Of a DNA stretch of 5,571 nucleotides, positions 1-5,571 are shown piece after piece. The notes under the pieces were generated by a model. The model worked only from the letters and a program-made list of their open reading frames with translations, did not search any database and was not told the origin of the DNA. The translations under genes were made by a program, and so were the position numbers. Numbering within the stretch: position 1 is the first letter of the stretch; each line of letters opens with the position of its first letter. The stretch covers positions 1 to 5,571 of the forward strand of contig QHRT01000289.1 in the NCBI GenBank assembly GCA_003220195.1, in the 5' to 3' direction. This DNA is from Candidatus Rokuibacteriota bacterium. GTDB taxonomy: Bacteria; Methylomirabilota; Methylomirabilia; Rokubacteriales; CSP1-6.

Positions 1-188
1 CCGATGGCCCAGAAGCCGACGTGACCGAGCGAGACCTGCCCGGTGAGTCCGAGCAGGATGTTGAGCCCGACGCCCGCGATCGTCGTCAGACCGAGCAGGG
101 TCAGGACGTAGACCTGATAGCTGTTGGCGACGAGTGCGGCAGCGATGGCCGCGAGAAGAAGAGCCAGCGAGGGAACGAGACGGCTCAT
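1..188 (-). CDS. LivM-type ABC transporter permease, N-terminal part (gene runs off the window)
   Basis: This is the start of the second inner-membrane permease of a branched-chain amino acid/amide/urea (HAAT) ABC importer. Only the first 62 codons are inside the window. The reading opens with MSRLVPSLALLLAAIAAALV, a hydrophobic first helix, and reaches a stretch containing NILLGLTGQVSLGHVGFWAIG-like residues; the GLTGQVSLGH segment is a hallmark of the LivM family. The ATG lies inside an ATGA junction with the stop of the upstream permease gene (4-bp overlap, 185-188), so translation is probably coupled. A purine-rich GAAGAAGG just before the ATG could serve as ribosome binding site. LivH and LivM usually form a heterodimeric channel energised by LivG/LivF, whose genes would be expected further left. 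Substrate unknown. Confidence 0.9.
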   Translation of the reverse strand, partial: MSRLVPSLALLLAAIAAALVANSYQVYVLTLLGLTTIAGVGLNILLGLTGQVSLGHVGFWAI

Positions 189-1036
189 ACCTTCTTCACC
201 GCGCCGCGGCCGAAGAGCCCGTTCGGCAGCACGACGAGCGCCACGATCACCAGCGCGAACGTGACGATCTGGTTGTAGGCGGAGCCGAGCAGCGCGGTCA
301 CGAGCGCCTCGACGAGCCCGTACACGAATCCCGCGACCACGACGCCGCCAGCGCTCGTGATGCCGCCGAGGATCGCCACGGCGAAGGCCTTGATGCCGAA
401 CAGCGTCCCCATCTCGGCGGCCACGTTGAAGAGCGGAGCGATCAGGATGCCCGCTGCCGCGGCGAACACGGTGGAGAGGACGAAGCTCCAGGTGATCGCG
501 CCGCTCACGTTCACGCCCACGAGGCGGGCCGCGTCGGAATTCTGCACGACCGCGAGCAGCGCCTTGCCGTACCGCGTGTGGCGCGAGACCAGATGGAGTC
601 CGAGAGCGATCAGCAGCGCCGCCGCCGGGATCACGAGCTGCAGCGGATAGACCCCGAGGCCGCCGACGTTGATCGTGCCGCGGACCAGCGGCGACGGGAG
701 ATTGCGCGGCTCTTTGCCATAGGTGAAGAGCACGGCGTTCTCGAGCACAATGCCGATGGCGACCGTGGACATGAGCCACGCATTCGACCCGCCGCGAACG
801 AACGGCCGCACGGCGAACCGCTCGACCAGCGCGCCCCACAGGCCGGAGAGCACGAGCGCCGCGACGATGGCGGCCGGCCCGGGCCATCCGAGGGTGACCG
901 CGAACGTGTAGCAGAGGACCGCGCCCAGCATCATCGAGCTGCCCTGCGAAAAGTTGACGGTGCTGGAGACGGCGTAGGTCACGTAGAAGCCGAGCGCCAG
1001 GAGCCCGTACATGCTCCCGAGGCCCAGCCCGGACAC
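185..1036 (-). CDS. LivH-type branched-chain amino acid/amide/urea ABC transporter permease
   Basis: This is an integral inner-membrane permease of the HAAT family, about 283 residues with about eight hydrophobic segments. Near the N-terminus, GSMYGLLALGFYVTYAVSSTVNFSQG matches the typical LivH pattern (G-x-x-Y-A-L-L-A-L-G ... INFAHG). Near the middle, ARLVGVNVSGAITWSFVLST is the cytoplasmic loop expected to contact the ATPase. Toward the end, FGIKAFAVAILGGITSAGG and the final LVVLPNGLFGRG are also typical of LivH. The start is uncertain. The GTG at 1036 is the best conventional start but has no Shine-Dalgarno. A CTG at 1057 in the same frame would add seven mostly hydrophobic residues (LLFFSAF) that complete the first helix and bring the length to about 290, the family norm. 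The first in-frame ATG (1012) would cut into helix 1. The frame upstream is closed only by the TAG of the binding-protein gene. It works with the neighbouring binding protein and LivM. Confidence 0.93.
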   Translation of the reverse strand: MSGLGLGSMYGLLALGFYVTYAVSSTVNFSQGSSMMLGAVLCYTFAVTLGWPGPAAIVAALVLSGLWGALVERFAVRPFVRGGSNAWLMSTVAIGIVLENAVLFTYGKEPRNLPSPLVRGTINVGGLGVYPLQLVIPAAALLIALGLHLVSRHTRYGKALLAVVQNSDAARLVGVNVSGAITWSFVLSTVFAAAAGILIAPLFNVAAEMGTLFGIKAFAVAILGGITSAGGVVVAGFVYGLVEALVTALLGSAYNQIVTFALVIVALVVLPNGLFGRGAVKKV

Positions 1037-1060
1037 GAACGCGGAGAAGAAGAGCAGGGG

Positions 1061-2239
1061 CTACTTCACCGGAACGATCTGCTCACCCTCGTACCGCACC
1101 ATGATGTAGTCGTCCTCGTTGAGCGCGTCGTGGTTCTGCGGCGTGAAGGGCTTGAGGTAGTTCTTGATGAGCCCGTGGTAGTCGCCGATGGCGTAGAACC
1201 CCTGCTTGATCTTGTCGGCGTCCGTGCCGCCGCCCTTCTCGATGGCCATCGCGAGCATCGTCATCGCGTCGTACGCGTTCGCGATGCCGACCGGCGGAAT
1301 GGCGTCGCCCGGCCCCTTGATGTCGGAGTACTTCGCCTTGAGCGCCGCCAGCACTTTCGCTCCGACCTCGTTCTGCTTGCCGAAGAAGCTGTAGGTCTGG
1401 ATGAAGTGGACCTTCCTGGCGGACGGGCCGGCGAGCTCGGCGAAGCGGCCGCCCGAGATGCCCCAGTGCGAGATGATCGGCACGTCCCAGCCCATGCGGT
1501 CGAGCGCCTTGACGACCTGCGCGCCCGGCGCCGCGCTGCCGATGATGACGATCGTGTCCGCGCCGGCCGACTTGAGGCGCGAGAGCTGCGGGACCATGTC
1601 GACGTCGGTCTGCTCGAACTTCTCGACGCCCGCCATCTTGATCCTGGACTCGCCGGTGGCGGCGCCGAGGCCCTTCTCGTTCGACTCGCCCCACGGGTTG
1701 TTGATCCGCATGAGCCCGAGGCTCTTCGCGCCGAACGTCTTCATCGCGTACTTGACGAGCGCCTTGTCGACCAGCTCGTCGACGGCGGAGACCCGGAACG
1801 AATAGGGCTGGTTGGCGCCGCGGGTGATGGCAGTGCCGGCGGCCCACACCCCGATGAGCGGCACCTTCTCCTTCGTGGTGATCGGCAAGATGGCCAGCGC
1901 GACCGGCGTCTCGATGCCGGTGACGATGGCGGCGACCTTCTCCTGAGCGATCACCTCGCGCGCCGCGATCTGGCCCTTGGCCGGATTGGCCTCGTCGTCA
2001 CGCCGGATCAGCTCGATCTTGCGACCGCCGAGGACCCCGCCGCGCGCGTTGATCTCGTCGATGGCCACGGTGAGCCCGCGCGTGATGCCCTCCCCCGACT
2101 TCGCGGATTGACCGGAGAGGGCGGCCACCAGCGCGATCTTCACCGGGTCGGCGGCGTTCACGCCGGCCGCGAGGACCACGCTGACGATCGCCAGCGTCAC
2201 GAGGACCAGCCCGAGGGACCAGCGGTTCGTCTGCCTCAT
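1061..2239 (-). CDS. Periplasmic substrate-binding protein of a LIV/HAAT-type ABC importer
   Basis: A 392-residue extracytoplasmic receptor (Peripla_BP_6 / LivK-like fold) that would capture a small amino acid or amide-type ligand and deliver it to the LivH/LivM permeases. Residues 1 to about 29 form a Sec signal peptide: MRQTNRW, a long Leu/Val/Ala core, then AAGVNA-AD, a signal peptidase I site. There is no lipobox cysteine. The mature protein opens with VKIALVAALSGQSAKSGEG, the usual first strand and ligand-loop region, followed by GxxxAIDEINARGGVLGGRKIELI, typical of the family. Later motifs include ANAYDAMTMLA near the C-terminus. The open frame extends far upstream, but the chosen ATG is the one that opens the signal peptide. 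It overlaps the upstream stop as TGATG and follows a purine-rich GAGGAGAAGAGAG. The ligand cannot be deduced from the sequence; branched-chain amino acids, amides, urea and related compounds are all possible. Confidence 0.93.
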   Translation of the reverse strand: MRQTNRWSLGLVLVTLAIVSVVLAAGVNAADPVKIALVAALSGQSAKSGEGITRGLTVAIDEINARGGVLGGRKIELIRRDDEANPAKGQIAAREVIAQEKVAAIVTGIETPVALAILPITTKEKVPLIGVWAAGTAITRGANQPYSFRVSAVDELVDKALVKYAMKTFGAKSLGLMRINNPWGESNEKGLGAATGESRIKMAGVEKFEQTDVDMVPQLSRLKSAGADTIVIIGSAAPGAQVVKALDRMGWDVPIISHWGISGGRFAELAGPSARKVHFIQTYSFFGKQNEVGAKVLAALKAKYSDIKGPGDAIPPVGIANAYDAMTMLAMAIEKGGGTDADKIKQGFYAIGDYHGLIKNYLKPFTPQNHDALNEDDYIMVRYEGEQIVPVK

Positions 2240-2910
2240 CACGCTCTCTTCTCCTCGAGGATGTCGTGCTCGCCCGGATTCCGCACGATGACGCGGATCG
2301 GCGTCGGCTTGAACCCGTTCACCGGGTTGTGAATTTGTGGACAGTTCGCGATCACGGCCAGCACGGACGTCTCGGCGCGCAGCTCGACGAAGTCGCCCGG
2401 CACCGAAAATCCTTCCTTCAGCGTCATCCGTCCGTCCGGCTCGACCGGAACGTTCATGAAGAAGTTCAGGTTGGTGACGATGTCCCGTTTGCCGAGGCCG
2501 AAGCGGGCGAGCTCGGCCAGGAAATTGTCGCGGCAGTTCGGGGTGTCGCGGACGCCGTAGCGGAAGAAGTTCGACTCGGCGCTGCAGCAGCCGCCGAGCG
2601 TGTCGTGACGCCCGCACGTGTCGGCGACGATCGTGAGGAGCGGGCGGCCGAGGTCGGAGTAGATGCCGTGGCCGGTCGTCAGGAAGATCGTTCCCGCGTA
2701 CTTCATCGTGTCGGCGGCGTTGTAGCGCTCGGCGGGGTTCGCGGCGTCGTAGCACAGAAAGTCGACGGCCTGACGGCCTTCCAGGTCGACGATGCGGAGC
2801 AGATGGCCCGGCTCGATCACGCGGCCCCAGTGCCCGTCCGGCGGAACGACGCGATCCTCGAGGATCGCGCCGTGGAGATCGGTGTCCCGGTGTTTCGGCG
2901 TGGTGTTCAT
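2239..2910 (-). CDS. DUF1989 / urea carboxylase-associated family protein
   Basis: A 223-residue soluble protein with no signal peptide or membrane segment, recognised as DUF1989 (urea carboxylase-associated family). Visible family motifs are GHLLRIVDLEGRQAVDFL (35-52), CGRHDTLGGCCS (99-110), NLNFFMNVPV (147-156), the SVPGDFVELRAE block (169-180) and NCPQIHNPVNGFKPTPIRV (189-207). His102 with Cys99, Cys108 and Cys109 are candidate metal ligands; this is inferred from their conservation pattern. Characterised relatives include the subunits of carboxyguanidine deiminase in guanidine degradation, but many members have no known reaction, and no urea carboxylase or allophanate hydrolase gene is visible here. 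The ATG has a strong AAGGAG (2915-2920) four bases upstream. The frame remains open upstream across csoR on the opposite strand, which is not meaningful. It is the first gene of the transporter operon and overlaps the binding-protein start by one base (TGATG). Confidence 0.9.
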   Translation of the reverse strand: MNTTPKHRDTDLHGAILEDRVVPPDGHWGRVIEPGHLLRIVDLEGRQAVDFLCYDAANPAERYNAADTMKYAGTIFLTTGHGIYSDLGRPLLTIVADTCGRHDTLGGCCSAESNFFRYGVRDTPNCRDNFLAELARFGLGKRDIVTNLNFFMNVPVEPDGRMTLKEGFSVPGDFVELRAETSVLAVIANCPQIHNPVNGFKPTPIRVIVRNPGEHDILEEKRA

Positions 2911-2914
2911 TTGG

Positions 2915-2920
2915 CTCCTT
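2915..2920 (-). promoter_or_regulatory. Ribosome binding site of the DUF1989 gene
   Basis: AAGGAG on the minus strand, four bases before the ATG at 2910. It fixes the start of the DUF1989 gene, whose open frame otherwise extends over 500 bases further upstream. Confidence 0.8.
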
Positions 2921-2922
2921 CT

Positions 2923-2934
2923 ACCACAAGTGGT
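2923..2934. promoter_or_regulatory. Short perfect inverted repeat ACCAC-AA-GTGGT, possible operator
   Basis: Two 5-base arms with a 2-base centre lie between the two divergent genes, just upstream of the DUF1989 ribosome binding site and four bases from the csoR -35 box. The position suits a repressor site for the transporter operon, but the arms are short and no specific regulator can be named. A repeat of this size may also arise by chance. Confidence 0.3.
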
Positions 2935-2938
2935 CCGA

Positions 2939-2967
2939 TTGACATCGCGGATGCCAGGCGCGAGACT
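2939..2967 (+). promoter_or_regulatory. Predicted sigma-70-type promoter of csoR-copA
   Basis: TTGACA at 2939-2944 is a perfect -35 hexamer. With a 17-base spacer, the -10 position is GAGACT (2962-2967), which matches TATAAT in only three positions. A weak -10 is not unusual in high-GC genomes. The -10 touches the CsoR-type inverted repeat, so bound repressor would block RNA polymerase. A start near 2973-2975 would leave a leader of under 20 bases before the csoR ATG. No comparably clear promoter is seen for the minus-strand operon. Confidence 0.5.
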
Positions 2968-2981
2968 ACCCCCTGGGGGTA
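2967..2981. promoter_or_regulatory. CsoR-type operator (TACCCCC-T-GGGGGTA)
   Basis: A 15-base inverted repeat with 7-base perfect arms and a single T at the centre. This G-tract/C-tract palindrome flanked by TA is the characteristic site of copper-sensing CsoR repressors. It sits at the end of the predicted -10 box and 10 bases before the csoR start, so autoregulation of csoR-copA is expected: apo-CsoR represses, and Cu(I) releases it. It lies 56 bases from the start of the divergent DUF1989 gene, so an effect on that operon is possible but not shown. Confidence 0.8.
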
Positions 2982-2991
2982 TAGCGAGCCC

Positions 2992-3273
2992 ATGACCGAT
3001 GCCGAGACGAAAGCAAAGACCCTCGGACGGCTGCGCCGGATCGAGGGACAGGTGCAGGGGGTGCAGCGCATGATCGAAGCGGACGCCTATTGCGTCGACA
3101 TCCTGCTCCAGGTGTCGGCGGTCCAGGGCGCGCTGGCCCAGGTGCAGAAGCTCCTGCTCGGCGGTCACATCGAATCCTGCGTGGCCGACGCGTTCCGGTC
3201 GGGTTCGAAATCCGAGCGGCAGCGGAAGATCGACGAGCTGCTCGACGTGTTCGCGCGGTTCGGAGGGAAGTAG
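2992..3273 (+). CDS. csoR: Copper-sensing transcriptional repressor CsoR
   Basis: A 93-residue all-helical cytoplasmic repressor of the CsoR/RcnR family (PF02583) that binds DNA as a tetramer and releases it on binding Cu(I). The N-terminal LGRLRRIEGQVQGVQRMIE (11-29) is the family signature. The Cu(I) ligands are intact: Cys34, His59 and Cys63, in the contexts AYCVDIL and GGHIESCV. This Cys-His-x3-Cys set has the spacing of copper-type CsoR and argues against the formaldehyde (FrmR), nickel (RcnR) or persulfide (CstR) members. The ATG follows the operator by 10 bases and has only a weak ribosome binding site. The next gene is a copper ATPase, starting one base after the TAG, which confirms the copper role. 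Confidence 0.95.
   Translation: MTDAETKAKTLGRLRRIEGQVQGVQRMIEADAYCVDILLQVSAVQGALAQVQKLLLGGHIESCVADAFRSGSKSERQRKIDELLDVFARFGGK
3262..3266 (+). promoter_or_regulatory. Ribosome binding site of copA
   Basis: GGAGG within the last codons of csoR, eight bases before the copA ATG at 3275. It supports that start and co-translation with csoR. Confidence 0.75.
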
Positions 3274-3274
3274 G

Positions 3275-4825
3275 ATGCCGGCGGAAGCGAGCGACGCCGA
3301 ACGGGTCACGCTGCCGGTCCGCGGGATGCATTGCGCCGCGTGCGTCGGCAAGGTCGAGCGTGCGCTTGCGTCCGTGCCCGGCGTCAGCGAGGCCGCGGTG
3401 AATCTCGCCACCGAACAGGCCACGATTGCCTTCGACGCGAGCCGGGCCGACGTGCCCGCGCTCCGCGCCGCGGTCGCCGCCGCGGGCTACGACCTCGGCG
3501 AACAGCCGGTCACCGGCGCCGTGGTCGATCGCGAGCGCGAGGCCCGGGCGCGCGAGCAGCAGGCCCAACGCCGGAAGTTCGTCGTCGGCGCGGTCCTCTC
3601 GCTGCCCATCGTCATCGGTGGAATGCCGGGGCTGTTTCCGTTCGCGCCGGCGTGGCTCGCGAACCCGTGGCTCCAGCTCGCGCTCGCCACCCCGGTGCAG
3701 TTCTGGGTCGGCGCCGAGTTTCATCGCGGGTTCCTCCGCGACCTTCGCTATCGCTCCGCGAGCATGTCGACGCTCGTCTCGATCGGCACCAGCGCCGCCT
3801 TCTTCTGGAGCCTCGCCGTCACGATCGCGCCGCACGTCTTCATGCGTCTCGGCGCGATGACGTACTACGAGACCGGCGCGGTCGTGATCACGCTCGTCGT
3901 CCTCGGCCGATGGCTGGAGGCGCGCGCCCGCGGCCGCACGTCCGACGCGATCCGGCGATTGATGGCGCTGGCGCCGCGCACCGCGCGCGTCGTCCGCGAC
4001 CCCGACGAGTTCGATATCCCGGTCGACCAGGTCGTCGTCGGCGACCTGGTGCGGATCCGTCCCGGCGAACGGATCCCGGTGGATGGCGTCGTCGTCGAGG
4101 GAGCGTCGACGATCGATCAGTCGATGCTGACGGGCGAAAGCGTACCGGTCGAGGTGCGGCCCGAGACGACGGTGGCCGCGGGCACGGTGAACCGCACCGG
4201 CAGCTTCGTCTTCCGGGCGACGAGGGTCGGGCGCGACACGACGCTGGCGCGCATCATCGCGCTGGTCGAGGCTGCCCAGGGATCGCGGGCGCCGATCCAG
4301 CGGCTTGCCGACCGCGTCGCCGCGGTGTTCGTGCCGGTCGTGCTCGTCATCGCCGGGCTCACGTTCCTCGGATGGTGGCTCTTCGGTCGTGATCGCGTGC
4401 CCGTGCGCGATGGGGCTCGCCACGCCGACCGCCATCATGGTCGGCACCGGTCGCGGCGCCGAGCACGGCATCCTGATCAAGAGCGCGTCCGCGCTGGAGG
4501 AGCTCCATCGCGTCACGACGATCGTCTTCGACAAGACCGGGACGCTCACGGTCGGACGGCCACGGGTGACGGACGTCGTCGCGCTCGACACGATGTCGGA
4601 GGACGAGGTCCTGGCGCTGGCCGCGGCCGCGGAGCAGGGGTCGGAGCATCCGTTCGGCGAGGCGATCCTCGCGCGTGCCAAGGAGCGAGGTCTCGGGTTG
4701 CCCCCGGTCAGCGAGTTCACGACCGTCCCGGGACAGGGCATCGACGCGATGGCTGCCGACGGCCGGGTGCTGCTCGGCAACCGGACGATGATGGAGGCGC
4801 GTGGCATCGAGACCGAGAGCGGTGA
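3275..4825 (+). CDS. copA: CopA N-terminal part (metal-binding domain, MA to M3, actuator) with an out-of-frame tail
   Basis: This frame encodes 516 residues, of which about 1-371 are authentic CopA. Residues 11-75 are a heavy-metal-associated domain with the Cu(I)-binding GMHCAAC motif (Cys20, Cys23). Hydrophobic helices follow: KFVVGAVLSLPIVIGG (MA), NPWLQLALATPVQFWVG (MB), SMSTLVSIGTSAAFFW (M1) and TGAVVITLVVLGRWLEAR (M2). The actuator domain contains GERIPVDG and the dephosphorylation loop TGES (286-289), then FVPVVLVIAGLTFLGWWLFG (M3). After about 4388 the translation becomes arginine- and histidine-rich nonsense, because the true frame has shifted. The ATG is supported by GGAGG eight bases upstream and by near-contact with csoR. 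Confidence 0.8.
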   Translation: MPAEASDAERVTLPVRGMHCAACVGKVERALASVPGVSEAAVNLATEQATIAFDASRADVPALRAAVAAAGYDLGEQPVTGAVVDREREARAREQQAQRRKFVVGAVLSLPIVIGGMPGLFPFAPAWLANPWLQLALATPVQFWVGAEFHRGFLRDLRYRSASMSTLVSIGTSAAFFWSLAVTIAPHVFMRLGAMTYYETGAVVITLVVLGRWLEARARGRTSDAIRRLMALAPRTARVVRDPDEFDIPVDQVVVGDLVRIRPGERIPVDGVVVEGASTIDQSMLTGESVPVEVRPETTVAAGTVNRTGSFVFRATRVGRDTTLARIIALVEAAQGSRAPIQRLADRVAAVFVPVVLVIAGLTFLGWWLFGRDRVPVRDGARHADRHHGRHRSRRRARHPDQERVRAGGAPSRHDDRLRQDRDAHGRTATGDGRRRARHDVGGRGPGAGRGRGAGVGASVRRGDPRACQGARSRVAPGQRVHDRPGTGHRRDGCRRPGAARQPDDDGGAWHRDRER

Positions 4826-5471
4826 TGCGATCGCGCGGCGACTCGCCGCGAGCGGTCGGACCGTCGTGTTTCTCGCGTTCGCCGGACGTCTGATCGGCCT
4901 GATCGCCGCCGCCGACGTGCTGAAGCCCGACGCTGCGGACACCGTGCGACGGCTTCGCGCCCTCGGCGTCGACGTCGTCATGCTGACCGGCGACAACCGG
5001 CTCACGGCCGAGGCGATCGCGCGCGAGGCGGGCATCGATCGCGTCGTCGCCGAGGTCTTGCCGGAAGACAAAGCGCGCGAGGTGCGACGGCTTCAGGAGG
5101 AGCGGCGACCCGTGGCGATGGTCGGCGACGGCATCAATGACGCGCCGGCCCTGGCGCAGGCCGACGTCGGAATCGCGATGGGCGCGGGGACCGACGTCGC
5201 GATCGAGGCCGCCGACGTGACGCTGATGCGCGGCGACCTCTCCGGCGTGGTCGACGCGCTCGCGCTGTCGAGACGCACGATCACGATCATCAAGCAGAAC
5301 CTCGGCTGGGCGTTCGGCTACAACGTCGTGCTGATTCCGGTCGCTGCGGGCATCCTGTACCCGGTGGCGGGCGTGTTGCTGTCGCCGATGCTCGCGGGCG
5401 CCGCGATGGCATTCTCGTCGGTGTCCGTGGTGGCGAACAGCCTGCGATTGAAGCGTTGGAAGCCGGAATGA
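4305..5471 (+). CDS. copA: CopA C-terminal part (CPC helix, P- and N-domains, M5-M6), displaced frame
   Basis: Authentic CopA sequence in this frame starts at about 4386-4389; the earlier codons from the ATG at 4305 are a shadow of the 5' part. If translation began independently, ATG 4410 (inside the CPC helix) would be the first ATG within homologous sequence, but no useful ribosome binding site is evident. Motifs in order: CPC copper-transport site (4398-4406), DKTGT with the phosphorylated Asp (4530-4544), SEHPFGEA with the nucleotide-domain His-Pro (4647-4652), TGDN (4986-4997), GDGINDAPAL hinge (from 5124), the Tyr-Asn pair in M5 (5319-5324), and Met plus Ser-Ser in M6 (5406-5420). Together with the CPC these define the P1B-1, Cu(I)-type subclass. 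The protein ends normally in LRLKRWKPE. Confidence 0.75.
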   Translation: MPTASPRCSCRSCSSSPGSRSSDGGSSVVIACPCAMGLATPTAIMVGTGRGAEHGILIKSASALEELHRVTTIVFDKTGTLTVGRPRVTDVVALDTMSEDEVLALAAAAEQGSEHPFGEAILARAKERGLGLPPVSEFTTVPGQGIDAMAADGRVLLGNRTMMEARGIETESGDAIARRLAASGRTVVFLAFAGRLIGLIAAADVLKPDAADTVRRLRALGVDVVMLTGDNRLTAEAIAREAGIDRVVAEVLPEDKAREVRRLQEERRPVAMVGDGINDAPALAQADVGIAMGAGTDVAIEAADVTLMRGDLSGVVDALALSRRTITIIKQNLGWAFGYNVVLIPVAAGILYPVAGVLLSPMLAGAAMAFSSVSVVANSLRLKRWKPE

Positions 5472-5571
5472 GGCCGACGAAAATGAAGGTGAGTGCCGCG
5501 CGCCGATGAGTTGAAACTAGGTATCGCGCGTGACGACGGCGGGGCGGCTCGGTGGGCCGGGGCGGGCGCTG
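5472..5571. other. Sequence downstream of copA, no supported gene
   Basis: One hundred bases to the window edge. I see no convincing terminator hairpin with a T-run and no ORF with a good start. One minus-strand frame is open from the edge to a TAG at 5517-5519, encoding about 17 Pro/Arg-rich residues. It could be the tail of a convergent gene but is equally likely to be chance. Confidence 0.4.

Larger units (their letters stand above)
3275..5471 (+). pseudogene. copA: copA, copper-exporting P1B-type ATPase, interrupted by a frameshifting deletion
   Basis: Read as one gene, this encodes a Cu(I)-exporting P1B-1 ATPase that pumps copper out of the cytoplasm at the cost of ATP. All family domains are in order, but the frame changes near 4385-4389. 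Upstream, the frame runs through helix M3 (ending in GWWLFG). Downstream, homology resumes in another frame at VVIACPCAMGLATPT. Family members carry about 16-18 residues between these points: the M3-M4 loop and the first half of M4. The remaining 2197 bases require a lost segment of length 3n+2, consistent with about 47-53 bp missing. No other stop or shift is seen, so the lesion is either recent or an assembly/sequencing error. As written, no functional pump can be made: the 5' product ends at 4825 without the CPC, phosphorylation or ATP-binding motifs. Confidence 0.85.

Noticed and set aside
134..2332. 732-residue plus-strand open frame opposite the transporter operon
   Set aside because: Its translation is Arg/Asp/Glu/His-rich with no recognisable domain. 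It is the antisense shadow of three clearly homologous minus-strand genes at high GC.
1061..2755. 564-residue version of the binding protein starting at 2755
   Set aside because: The first 172 residues are an out-of-frame shadow of the DUF1989 gene. A clear signal peptide begins at 2239.
2911..2991. Riboswitch (for example guanidine-sensing ykkC class) in front of the DUF1989 operon
   Set aside because: The spacer is only 81 bases and is shared with the csoR promoter and operator. No conserved riboswitch core is visible.
2239..3423. Longer 394-residue version of the DUF1989 gene
   Set aside because: The extra N-terminus would run antisense through csoR and the operator. A strong AAGGAG and a family-typical start are present at 2910.
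4370..4400. Programmed ribosomal frameshifting in copA (as known for a short CopA product in E. coli)
   Set aside because: I see no slippery heptamer, the site is not near the N-terminal metal-binding domain, and residues of helix M4 are missing, which frameshifting cannot restore.
2966..5071. 701-residue minus-strand open frame opposite csoR-copA
   Set aside because: Low-complexity Ser/Arg/Pro and then Arg/Asp-rich sequence without family motifs. The plus strand carries unmistakable CsoR and CopA motifs.
5472..5571. C-terminal end of a convergent minus-strand gene, stop at 5517-5519
   Set aside because: Only about 17 codons are visible, with no recognisable motif; this cannot be told from chance at this GC content.

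Overview
This is a compact, high-GC window (roughly two thirds G+C by eye) of the kind seen in free-living Pseudomonadota or in soil and subsurface lineages such as Candidatus Rokubacteria/Methylomirabilota. The sequence does not settle the lineage. Nearly every base is in a gene, and both strands carry very long spurious open frames, as expected at this GC content.

Two divergent operons face away from an 81-bp spacer (2911-2991). The left operon is on the minus strand and reads toward position 1. It holds a DUF1989 / urea-carboxylase-associated family protein (2239-2910), a periplasmic substrate-binding protein of the branched-chain amino acid/amide/urea ABC class (1061-2239), a LivH-type permease (185-1036), and the first 62 codons of a LivM-type permease that leaves the window (1-188). 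The genes are joined by TGATG, an in-frame TAG, and ATGA junctions, so this is one transcription unit. The two ATPases (LivG/LivF type) would be expected beyond position 1. The transported compound cannot be read from the sequence. The leading DUF1989 gene suggests a nitrogenous compound (amide, urea, guanidine-like or amino acid).

The right operon is on the plus strand and is a copper-resistance unit: csoR (2992-3273), a copper-sensing repressor with an intact Cys-His-Cys site, then a CopA-type copper-exporting P1B-ATPase (3275-5471) starting one base after the csoR stop. A near-perfect CsoR-type inverted repeat, TACCCCC-T-GGGGGTA (2967-2981), lies just downstream of a consensus -35 box and in front of csoR. 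This is the expected autoregulatory arrangement.

The main anomaly is in copA. Both halves are well conserved, but they are in different reading frames, and about 16-18 residues normally found just before the CPC copper-binding motif are missing at about 4385-4389. This fits a deletion of about 47-53 bp, of length 3n+2, either real or an assembly error. I see no mobile element, CRISPR array, tRNA, rRNA or clearly new system. The DUF1989-transporter linkage and the copA lesion are the points most worth following up.
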